DNA of 64,000 nt from an uncultured Nesterenkonia sp. (GTDB lineage: Bacteria; Actinomycetota; Actinomycetes; Actinomycetales; Micrococcaceae): positions 210,892-274,891 of the forward strand of contig CAMIAK010000002.1 in NCBI GenBank assembly GCA_946222885.1, written 5' to 3'. The first letter of the stretch is position 1; the number at the start of each line of letters is the position of its first letter. Of this stretch, positions 57,106-64,000 are shown piece after piece. Under the pieces are notes generated by a model. That model searched no databases and had not been told where the DNA came from. It worked only from the letters and a program-made list of their open reading frames with translations. Both the position numbers and the translations under genes were made by a program.

Positions 57106-59460
57106 GTGAACGACGCGTCCGCCCAGGCCGTCTCACGCTCGGCAGCCACGCCGCCGTCTCCGCCGGTGACCAGACGCGCCCGGGCCGTCGGCGTCGTCGG
57201 GAACTCCGCAGACCAGGCCTCCCCGCTGCTCGAGCCGCTGCTGCGCGCTGTTCGCTCCAGCGGCAGCGAGGACGACCTTCCCCTGATCACGCGGGCCTTC
57301 GAGGTGGCCGAGTACCACCACCGCGACCAGAAGCGGAAGAGCGGAGACCCCTACATCACCCACCCGGTGGCGGTGGCCACCATCCTGGCAGAGCTGGGGC
57401 TGAACGGATCCACGCTGGCGGCTGCCCTGCTGCACGACACCGTGGAGGACACCGACTACAGCCTCGAACAGCTGACCAAGGACTTCGACGAGGAGATCGC
57501 GCTGCTCGTGGACGGCGTGACGAAGCTGGACAAGCTCAAGTTCGGCGACGCCGCCCAGGCCGAGACGGTGCGCAAGATGGTCCTGGCCATGGCCAAGGAC
57601 ATCCGGGTGCTGATGATCAAGCTGGCCGACCGTCTCCACAACGCCCGGACCTGGCGCTACGTCCCCGCGGAGAAGAGCGCCAAGAAGGCCAAGGAGACCC
57701 TGGAGATCTTCTCTCCGCTGGCCCACCGGCTGGGGATGAACACCATCAAATGGGAGCTGGAGGACCTCTCCTTCGCCGCGCTCTACCCGAAGGTCTATGA
57801 GGAGATCGTCCGGCTGGTGGGGGAGCGGACCCCGCAGCGGGAGAAGTTCCTCTCCGAGGTGCGCCAGACCATCGCCGACGACCTCAACGGCGCACATCTG
57901 GCGGCGACCATCACCGGCCGGCCCAAGCACTACTACTCCATCTATCAGAAGATGATCGTCCGGGGGAAGGACTTCGACGACATCCACGACCTGATGGGCG
58001 TCCGGGTGCTGGTGGACTCGGTGCGCGACTGCTATGCGGCCCTGGGTACGCTGCACGCGCGGTGGAACCCGCTGCCGGGGCGGTTCAAGGACTACATCGC
58101 GATGCCGAAGTACAACATGTACCAGTCGCTGCACACCACGGTGATCGGTCCGCAGGGCAAGCCGGTGGAGATCCAGATCCGCACCTATGAGATGCACCGC
58201 AGGGCCGAATACGGCGTGGCGGCCCACTGGAAGTACAAGCAGAAGGCCCCCCAGGAGGCCGCGGAGGCCGGCCCCTCTCATACGCCCGCCGCCGGCGGCG
58301 GCTCCGCCACCCAGCAGTCGCAGGCCACCGAAGACATCGGATGGCTCCGCTCCCTGGTGGACTGGCAGTCCGAGACCAAGGACCCCGATGAGTTCCTGGA
58401 CTCGCTGCGCTATGAGATCAACGCCAAAGAGGTGTTCGTCTACACCCCCAAAGGCGAGGTCATGGCGCTTCCGGCGGGATCCACGCCGGTGGACTTCGCC
58501 TATTCGATCCACACTGATGTCGGTCACCGCACCATCGGCGCCCGGGTCAACGGAAAGCTGGTCCCGCTGAACTCGGAGCTGCAGCACGGTGACTGGGTGG
58601 AGATCTTCACCTCCAAGGCGGAGAGCGCCGGCCCCAGCAGCGACTGGCAGCAGTTCGTCAAGAGCGCTCGGGCCCGGAACAAGATCCGCCAGTGGTTCTC
58701 CAAGGAGCGCCGCGAAGAGGCCGTCGAACGCGGCAAGGACGAGCTGACCAAAGCCATCCGGAAGTCGAACCTGCCGCTGCAGAAGGTCATGAACCCGGAT
58801 GTGCTGACCGAGGTCGCCCAGCAGCTGCATTATCCGGACATCTCCGGGCTCTACGCAGGCATCGGCGACAGCCACGTCTCCACGCAGAACGTGATCGAAC
58901 ACCTCACCGCCCTCTTCGAGCCCGAGGAGGAGGAGTCCGAGGAGCACGACACCACCCCGATCACCAAGCCCGGATCGGCTCCCAGCCAGTATTCCGACGC
59001 CGGCGTGATCGTCAAGGGAGCCGGGAACGTGCTGGTGAAGCTGGCCCGGTGCTGCACCCCGGTCCCGCCCGATGAGATCGAAGGCTTCGTCACCCGGGGC
59101 CAGGGCGTCTCGGTGCATCGTTCGGGCTGCCGCAACGTCCAGCAGCTGCGCGACCAGCCCGGCCGGCTGGTGGAGGTGGAGTGGGCCCCCACCAAGTCCT
59201 CGGTGTTCCTGGTGGAGATCCAGGTGGAGGCCCTGGACCGGAAGTCCCTGCTCTCGGATGTGACCCGGGTGCTCGCGGAGTCCCAGGTGAACATCCTCTC
59301 CGCCAGCGTGCAGACCTCCCGCGACCGGGTAGCCATCTCCCGGTTCTCCTTCGAGATGGGGGACCCCCGCTACCTGAACCACGTGCTGAACTCGGTGCGC
59401 CGCATCGATGGCGTCTATGACGTGTACAGGACGGTCGGCAAGCGCCGCGAGACGGAGTGA
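57106..59460 (+). CDS. relA: Bifunctional (p)ppGpp synthetase/hydrolase
   Basis: A 784-residue Rel protein. The hydrolase HD motif is LLHDTVEDTDYS (His110-Asp111); the synthetase has GRPKHYYSIYQKM and DLMGVRVLVDSVRDCY; the TGS domain runs from EVFVYTPKGEVMALPAGSTP. A zinc-finger-like segment (LARCCTPVPPDEIEGF) and a C-terminal ACT domain complete the long form. Both activities look intact. A linker of about 40 residues before TGS is Ala/Gly/Pro-rich. GTG 57106 follows GGAAGGA at long spacing. The last 46 bases overlap the convergent gene. Confidence 0.96.
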   Translation: MNDASAQAVSRSAATPPSPPVTRRARAVGVVGNSADQASPLLEPLLRAVRSSGSEDDLPLITRAFEVAEYHHRDQKRKSGDPYITHPVAVATILAELGLNGSTLAAALLHDTVEDTDYSLEQLTKDFDEEIALLVDGVTKLDKLKFGDAAQAETVRKMVLAMAKDIRVLMIKLADRLHNARTWRYVPAEKSAKKAKETLEIFSPLAHRLGMNTIKWELEDLSFAALYPKVYEEIVRLVGERTPQREKFLSEVRQTIADDLNGAHLAATITGRPKHYYSIYQKMIVRGKDFDDIHDLMGVRVLVDSVRDCYAALGTLHARWNPLPGRFKDYIAMPKYNMYQSLHTTVIGPQGKPVEIQIRTYEMHRRAEYGVAAHWKYKQKAPQEAAEAGPSHTPAAGGGSATQQSQATEDIGWLRSLVDWQSETKDPDEFLDSLRYEINAKEVFVYTPKGEVMALPAGSTPVDFAYSIHTDVGHRTIGARVNGKLVPLNSELQHGDWVEIFTSKAESAGPSSDWQQFVKSARARNKIRQWFSKERREEAVERGKDELTKAIRKSNLPLQKVMNPDVLTEVAQQLHYPDISGLYAGIGDSHVSTQNVIEHLTALFEPEEEESEEHDTTPITKPGSAPSQYSDAGVIVKGAGNVLVKLARCCTPVPPDEIEGFVTRGQGVSVHRSGCRNVQQLRDQPGRLVEVEWAPTKSSVFLVEIQVEALDRKSLLSDVTRVLAESQVNILSASVQTSRDRVAISRFSFEMGDPRYLNHVLNSVRRIDGVYDVYRTVGKRRETE

Positions 59461-60188
59461 TCCAGAGCTTCCAGGATCCGTTCCTGCTGCGCCGCCGTCG
59501 GGCTGCTCCGGTGGTAGCTGCGTGCCCGTACGGCCATGATCTCGCCGGCCAGCTCCTCGGCCCCGCACCCCTGATCCTCCAGATGGACGACGAGCCGGCC
59601 CAGGATCTGCATGCGGCGGGTCCAGGCGCCCACGTCCGCGTTCTGGAGAGCCTCCACCTGGTCGTCGGGCCGCAGGGAGGGTGACCTGCGCGGCCAGTGG
59701 CTGAGTTCGGTCCGGAAGAAGGCCTGCTGCTCCAGGGCTTTGTCCACCGCTCCCCGGCTGCCCACGGTGCCCACTCCCAGGAAGAGGTCCACGGCCGTGC
59801 GGATCGCAGTGGTGACCCTCAGATGCCTGATGCGCAGCACCTCATGCTCCAGCAGAGTGACCTGATGGGTCTGCCAGTCGAGGTCCACGCGGGCTCTGCC
59901 TCGCAGGAAGCTCTCGGTGCACAGCGTCAGCCGCTCGGGTGCGGGCGGCCCCAGGTGCACCCAGCACGCGGCCTCTCCACAGACCACCGTGGACGTGCGT
60001 GAGGCCTGGGCCAGCAGGAGCCTGACCGCCAGCGCGCGCAGACGCGGGCCGTCCTGCAGCCGGGTGGAGGCATAGACGTCTCCGACGAGGTGCCTCAGAG
60101 TGCCCTCGCGCTCCATCATCTGGAGTTCCTCGGACCGGAAGGGACGGCCCGGACGGTAGAGTCCGGCGAAGGGATCTGTGCTGGTCAT
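59415..60188 (-). CDS. AbiEi-like hypothetical protein without partner
   Basis: A 257-residue protein. The N-terminus (GLYRPGRPFRSEELQMMERE then GTLRHLVGDVYAS) resembles the winged-helix domain of AbiEi-type antitoxins. The next part (VVCGEAACWVHLGP, TAIRTAVDLFL) follows the same family pattern of a nuclease-like domain, without the catalytic residues being clear. No AbiEii toxin gene is adjacent. The frame continues to 60590, but that part is a shadow of ruvX; ATG 60188 is preferred. It overlaps relA by 46 bp tail to tail. Confidence 0.7.
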   Translation of the reverse strand: MTSTDPFAGLYRPGRPFRSEELQMMEREGTLRHLVGDVYASTRLQDGPRLRALAVRLLLAQASRTSTVVCGEAACWVHLGPPAPERLTLCTESFLRGRARVDLDWQTHQVTLLEHEVLRIRHLRVTTAIRTAVDLFLGVGTVGSRGAVDKALEQQAFFRTELSHWPRRSPSLRPDDQVEALQNADVGAWTRRMQILGRLVVHLEDQGCGAEELAGEIMAVRARSYHRSSPTAAQQERILEALDHSVSRRLPTVLYTS

Positions 60189-60282
60189 GCGCTCCAGCAT
60201 GCCGGAAAAGGCGGAGCGCTGCGCCGGGCTCTCCACAGGCGCGTTCTCCGCAGGCACGTGCCCGCAGGGGATGAGCGCCTTC

Positions 60283-60756
60283 TCAGACGGGGCTGCCGGG
60301 CTCCTGACCCTGTGCGGCGCGCATGTCCAGAGCATGGGTGAGGATCTCCACCGCCGCCGCCTGGTCGATCTGCCCCCGCTGATCCCGGGCCTGGACCCCG
60401 GAGGCCCGCATCTTCTCCGAAGCGGACACGGTGGAGAGCCGCTCGTCCACCAGGTGCACCGCTGCCGCCAGCCCTTCGGCGCGCAGCAGCCGGGCGAGCT
60501 CCCCGGCGTAGTCCCGTGCCTTCTGGGTGGAGGGGGTCTCAGCTCCGGAGAGCGAGAGCGGCAGGCCCACATAGATGACTGCCGCGGCACGGTCCCGGGC
60601 GATGGTGACCAGCATCCGCAGATCAGAGCCCTTGTTGGAGTCCCGGCGCAGCGTCATCACCGGAGTCGCCACCAGGGCGTCCGGATCTGAGGCGGCCAGC
60701 CCGACTCTGGCGTCCCCGACGTCGACGGCCAGCCGCACTCCGGCGCGCTCAGCCAT
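60283..60756 (-). CDS. ruvX: Putative pre-16S rRNA nuclease / Holliday junction resolvase-like YqgF
   Basis: A 157-residue RNase H-fold protein. The first catalytic Asp is in LAVDVGDARVGLAASDPDAL, then VIYVGLPLSLSGAETPST, the Glu in LVDERLSTVSASEKM and the last Asp in RGQIDQAAAVEIL. The family matures the 16S rRNA 5' end. It starts three bases after the alaS stop, the usual actinobacterial pair. Confidence 0.95.
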   Translation of the reverse strand: MAERAGVRLAVDVGDARVGLAASDPDALVATPVMTLRRDSNKGSDLRMLVTIARDRAAAVIYVGLPLSLSGAETPSTQKARDYAGELARLLRAEGLAAAVHLVDERLSTVSASEKMRASGVQARDQRGQIDQAAAVEILTHALDMRAAQGQEPGSPV

Positions 60757-60759
60757 CGG

Positions 60760-63459
60760 TCAGGCCCGGTTCTGGACCGAGGAGAGGATGCCCTGCAGCG
60801 CGGCGTCGATCTTCGAGGCGTCCTGGCCGCCGCCCTGGGCGACGTCGGGTTTGCCTCCGCCTCCGCCGCCGAGGACTCCGCAGGCCTGCTTGACCAGGTC
60901 ACCGGCGGAGATGCCCTGCTCCCGGGCTCCCTCCGTGGTGGCGACCACGATGTTGGGCCGGCCCTTGGCCTCGCCGGCGACGGCGACCACTGCGGGCCGG
61001 GTGCCGAAGCGTCCCCGCAGGTCCAGGGTGAGCTGCCGGACGTCGTCGGCTCCGGAGACCGCGCCCGCATGGTGGGTGAGCACGTCGACGCCTCCGGCAT
61101 CCACCGCCTGCTCGAGGAGCTGGCCGGCCTGGGCGCGCAGCTGTTCGGCGCGCAGCCGCTCGAGCTCGCGCTCGGTCTCCTTCAGCTTGGCCAGTGTGGC
61201 GGAGATGCGGTCCGGCACCTGGTCCGCCGGCACCTTGAGCATCTCAGTGAGCTGGTTGACCAGGGTGCGCTCGGCGGCGAAGTGCTTGAAGGCGTCCAGG
61301 CCCACGAGGGCCTCCACGCGGCGGTTGCCGGAGCCCACCGAGGCCTCGGAGAGCAGGGCGAGGGTGCCGATCTCAGCCGTGGCGCCCACATGGGTGCCGC
61401 CGCAGAGCTCACGGGACCAGGGGCCGTTCATCTCGACCACACGGACCTCATCGCCGTACTTCTCGCCGAAGAGCATCATCGCCCCCAGTGCCTGGGCGTC
61501 CTCCAGGGACATGACCGAGGTCTGGACCTCGTGGTTGTCCCGGATCGCCAGGTTGGAGATCTCCTCGAGCTCCTGGCGGGCCGACTCGCTCATCGCGTCC
61601 TCGGCGGTGAAGTCGAAGCGCAGGTAGCCCTCCTTGTTGAAGGAGCCGGCCTGGACGGCGTCGGGACCCAGCACATCATGCAGGGCGGCGTGGATGATGT
61701 GGGTGGCCGAGTGGGCCTTCTGGGCGTCCAGGCGGCGGCGCACATCGATGCTGCCGAGCGCCTCGGCTCCGGCCGGCACCTCTCCGGAGAGGACCCGGGC
61801 GCGGTGCACGGAGAGTCCCTTGATCGGGGACTGGACGTCGGTGACCTCGATCTCGAAGCCGTCGCCGGTGATGTGTCCGGTGTCCGGGGCCTGGCCGCCG
61901 GCCTCGGCGTAGAACGGCGTGGCCTCGAGCACGAGCTCGATCTCATCCCCGGCCTGGGCCCGGTCGCGGGCCTCGCCGCCGACCACCAGGCCCCGGATGC
62001 GGGATTCGGTGGTGTGCTCGGTGTAGCCGGTGAAGTGGGTGGGGCGGTCTGCGAGGAGCTCGCGGTAGACCTCGGTGTCGGCGTGGCCGGTCTTCTTGCC
62101 CTTGGCGTCGGCCCGCGCGCGCTCCCGCTGCTCGGTCATCAGCTCCCGGAAGTGGTTCTCATCGACCTCGACGCCGGCCTCTGCGGCCATCTCCAGGGTG
62201 AGGTCGATGGGGAAGCCGTAGGTGTCATGGAGGGCGAAGGCGTCGGCCCCGGAGAGCGGGGCGCCGGTGGTCTTCGCTGTGGAGACTGCCTCATCCAGCT
62301 TGGCGGTGCCGGCGGAGATGGTGCGCAGGAAGGCCTGCTCCTCGCGCTCGGCCACGGCACGGATCTTCTCGAAGCCGGTCTCGACCTCGGGGTAGACGCC
62401 CTTCATGGCCTCCTTGGAGACCTCGATGAGCTCTGCGAAGACCGGCTTCTCCACGCCCATCAGGCGCATCCCCAGGATGACCCGGCGGATGAGACGGCGC
62501 AGCACGAAGCCGCCGGCCTCGTTGGAGGGGCGGACGCCGTCGGAGATCAGCATGAGGGAGCTGCGGACGTGGTCGGCGATCATGCGAAGCCGGACGTCAT
62601 TGGCGTGGTTGGGGTCGGCGGGGTCCTCGGTGGAGGTGTAGGTGACCCCGGCCAGCTGCGCGGCGCGGTCCAGGACCGGACGGACCTGGTCGGTCTCGTA
62701 CATGTTCTCCACGCCCTGGAGCACCAGTGCCAGGCGCTCCAGGCCCAGGCCGGTGTCGATGTTCTTGTTCTGCAGGGGGCCGGCCACCTCGAACTCGGTC
62801 TTCGAATGCACGGCGGAGAGCCTGTACTGCATGAAGACGAGGTTCCAGATCTCGATGTAGCGGGTCTCATCGGCGGCGGGGCCGCCCTCGGCGCCGTATT
62901 CGGGGCCGCGGTCGTAATAGATCTCGGAGCAGGGGCCGCCGGGGCCCGGCTGGCCGGTGTTCCAGTAGTTGTCCTCGGGGCCGAAGCGCTGGATGCGCTC
63001 CTCCGGGACGCCGACCTCGTCGCGCCAGATGGCGTAGGCCTCGTCATCCTCCTCATAGACGGTGACCCACAGGCGCTCGGGGTCCAGGCCGTAGCCGCGC
63101 ACGCCCGTCTCAGGGTGCCCCTCGGCCGGGGATGTGAGCAGCTCCCAGGCCATCGGGATGGCGGTCTCCTTGAAGTAGTCGCCGAAGGAGAAGTTGCCGC
63201 ACATCTGGAAGAAGGTGCCGTGGCGGGCGGTCTTGCCCACCTCTTCGATGTCTGCGGTGCGGATGCACTTCTGCACGGAGACGGCCCGGCGGTAGGGCGG
63301 GGTCTCCAGGCCCATGAAGTAGGGGATGAAGGGCACCATGCCGGCCACGGTGAACAGCAGGGAGGGGTCCGGGGAGACCAGCGAGGCGGACGGGACGCGC
63401 TCATGGCCCTTCGAGGCGAAGTAGTCGTACCACGTCCGGGTGATGTCCTCGGTCTTCAT
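60760..63459 (-). CDS. alaS: Alanyl-tRNA synthetase
   Basis: A 899-residue class II synthetase. The catalytic core begins MKTEDITRTWYDYFASKGHE with motif 1 and has the FTVAGMVPFIPYF and TARHGTFFQMCGNFSFGDYF segments. The editing domain carries HSATHIIHAALHDVLG and the zinc-site SRELCGGTHVGATAEIG. A Gly-rich C-terminal C-Ala domain (LGGGGGGKPDVAQGGG) ends the protein. GGAGGA lies upstream of the ATG. It is the first gene of alaS-ruvX. Confidence 0.98.
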   Translation of the reverse strand: MKTEDITRTWYDYFASKGHERVPSASLVSPDPSLLFTVAGMVPFIPYFMGLETPPYRRAVSVQKCIRTADIEEVGKTARHGTFFQMCGNFSFGDYFKETAIPMAWELLTSPAEGHPETGVRGYGLDPERLWVTVYEEDDEAYAIWRDEVGVPEERIQRFGPEDNYWNTGQPGPGGPCSEIYYDRGPEYGAEGGPAADETRYIEIWNLVFMQYRLSAVHSKTEFEVAGPLQNKNIDTGLGLERLALVLQGVENMYETDQVRPVLDRAAQLAGVTYTSTEDPADPNHANDVRLRMIADHVRSSLMLISDGVRPSNEAGGFVLRRLIRRVILGMRLMGVEKPVFAELIEVSKEAMKGVYPEVETGFEKIRAVAEREEQAFLRTISAGTAKLDEAVSTAKTTGAPLSGADAFALHDTYGFPIDLTLEMAAEAGVEVDENHFRELMTEQRERARADAKGKKTGHADTEVYRELLADRPTHFTGYTEHTTESRIRGLVVGGEARDRAQAGDEIELVLEATPFYAEAGGQAPDTGHITGDGFEIEVTDVQSPIKGLSVHRARVLSGEVPAGAEALGSIDVRRRLDAQKAHSATHIIHAALHDVLGPDAVQAGSFNKEGYLRFDFTAEDAMSESARQELEEISNLAIRDNHEVQTSVMSLEDAQALGAMMLFGEKYGDEVRVVEMNGPWSRELCGGTHVGATAEIGTLALLSEASVGSGNRRVEALVGLDAFKHFAAERTLVNQLTEMLKVPADQVPDRISATLAKLKETERELERLRAEQLRAQAGQLLEQAVDAGGVDVLTHHAGAVSGADDVRQLTLDLRGRFGTRPAVVAVAGEAKGRPNIVVATTEGAREQGISAGDLVKQACGVLGGGGGGKPDVAQGGGQDASKIDAALQGILSSVQNRA

Positions 63460-63501
63460 GGGGTGAGGGTTCCTCCTGCTGATGGTTGATGCGCCCGGTC
63501 A

Positions 63502-63507
63502 ATCATA
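63502..63507 (-). promoter_or_regulatory. -10 hexamer TATGAT of alaS
   Basis: On the minus strand TATGAT lies about 42 bp before the alaS ATG, giving a leader of about 35 bases that includes GGAGGA. Confidence 0.45.
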
Positions 63508-63540
63508 CCCGCGACGCCGGGGATCCGGTGCCGGATGCAG

Positions 63541-63580
63541 AGAACCCGCCGTCCCCTCCAGGAGGGCGACGACGGGTTCT
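63541..63580 (-). terminator. Hairpin downstream of rpsD
   Basis: AGAACCCG...CGGGTTCT arms extended by gtc/gac and an inner ccctcc-a-ggaggg stem fill all 40 bp, with one wobble pair on the minus-strand RNA. It lies 19 bp after the rpsD stop and before the alaS promoter. There is no long T-run. Confidence 0.7.
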
Positions 63581-63598
63581 GCTGAGCCTGCTGGGAGA

Positions 63599-64000
63599 TC
63601 AGCGGGCGTAGTACTCGACCACGAGCTGCTCTTCGCAGGTGACCGGGACTTCCTCGCGCTTGGGCTTGCGGCTCAGGGTGGCCTGCAGCTTGTCGATCTC
63701 CACGGTCAGGTAGCCCGGGACGGCCGGCAGGACATCCTGGTGTGCGCCGGCGGCGGCGACCTGGAAGGGCTCGAACTTCTCCGAGCGCTCGTGGACCTGG
63801 ATGACCTGGCCCGGCTTCACGCGGTAGGACGGGCGGTCCACGCGCTTGCCGTTGACGGTGATGTGGCGGTGCACCACGAACTGGCGCGCCTGGGCGATGG
63901 TGCGGGCGAAGCCGGCACGCAGCACCAGGGCGTCGAGGCGGGACTCGAGGAGCTCGATGAGGTTCTCACCGGTCAGGCCCTCGGACTGGCGCTTGGCCTC
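63599..64000 (-). CDS. rpsD: 30S ribosomal protein uS4 (partial, 5' end beyond window)
   Basis: The primary 16S rRNA-binding protein of the small subunit body. The window holds the C-terminal 133 residues; the frame stays open to base 64000 and reads EAKRQSEGLTGENLIELLES at the edge. The S4 RNA-binding domain is clear: ARTIAQARQFVVHRHITVNG, then KRVDRPSYRVKPGQVI. It ends in VVEYYAR, as usual for actinobacterial S4. The GTG at 63925 is internal and not a start. Confidence 0.97.
   Translation of the reverse strand, partial: EAKRQSEGLTGENLIELLESRLDALVLRAGFARTIAQARQFVVHRHITVNGKRVDRPSYRVKPGQVIQVHERSEKFEPFQVAAAGAHQDVLPAVPGYLTVEIDKLQATLSRKPKREEVPVTCEEQLVVEYYAR

Noticed and set aside
61069..63489. 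An 806-codon plus-strand frame opposite alaS
   Set aside because: Shadow of alaS; Gly/Val/Leu/Asp-rich without any recognisable domain.

Overview
The window is chromosomal DNA of a high-GC actinobacterium of the order Micrococcales. The evidence is very high GC with GC-rich third codon positions, a mycothiol glycosyltransferase (mshA), DUF3000 next to an HRDC-type RNase D, a long GapB-type GAPDH, an MptB-type mannosyltransferase, and the actinobacterial thrS-HIT-pgsA-yebC-ruvCAB-yajC-secDF-relA block. A Micrococcaceae genus such as Nesterenkonia is plausible, but this is an inference. I see no insertion sequence, prophage, CRISPR array or rRNA; most of the window is housekeeping.

Layout. 0-12 kb: tail of an unknown gene, a frameshifted RNA m5U methyltransferase, aconitase, dxs with a coupled WGR-like gene, a fatty-acid-oxidation fusion enzyme, a Tat-type Rieske lipoprotein, and DUF3000-RNase D. 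12-20 kb: threonine aldolase and msrB divergent from a membrane-anchored hydrolase; an unknown membrane-anchored protein with a glycerophosphodiesterase and sufE; an acyl-CoA ligase; zapE divergent from ppk2. 20-25 kb: 6-phosphogluconate dehydrogenase, then msrA-cysK-cysE and yaaA. 25.6-28.5 kb: the only accessory-looking islet (two small membrane proteins, an MFS permease, a TetR regulator). 28.5-38.4 kb: RNase H, NIF3, RNase P RNA, gapB, a coupled envelope-glycan cassette (mannosyltransferase, DUF2079, acyltransferase), ettA and an ssb paralogue. 38.5-46.8 kb: tRNA-Arg(TCT), mshA, a thioesterase, the gluconate operon gntK-gntP with its divergent GntR regulator, truncated haemoglobin, rpiB and a Nei/Fpg glycosylase. 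46.8-64 kb: thrS, HIT, pgsA, yebC, ruvCAB, yajC, secDF, relA, an AbiEi-like protein, ruvX-alaS and the start of rpsD.

How the genes work together. gntP, gntK, gnd and rpiB form a gluconate to pentose-phosphate route, although they lie at separate loci. cysE and cysK supply cysteine, mshA begins mycothiol synthesis, and msrA, msrB, yaaA and the globin add redox and oxygen handling. ruvC, ruvA, ruvB and nei are DNA repair genes, and a LexA-like box lies before ruvA.

The most interesting signals are regulatory. About a dozen genes carry a TANNNT -10 hexamer ending 6-8 bases before the start codon, which predicts leaderless mRNAs. In the msrB/hydrolase gap two such hexamers on opposite strands overlap almost completely. 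Candidate operators include tandem palindromes 21 bp apart between gntK and gntR, an 11-bp-periodic PHO-type repeat before ppk2, a LexA-type box before ruvA, a 16-bp palindrome before the fatty-acid-oxidation gene and a CRP-type site before the acyl-CoA ligase. Structural oddities are a 112-bp dyad between acnA and dxs, two perfect hairpins inside nei and a 25-bp perfect stem between gnd and cysE. I found no convincing wholly new multi-gene system. The closest candidates are the mannosyltransferase-DUF2079-acyltransferase cassette and the unknown membrane-anchored protein at 14.8-15.8 kb.
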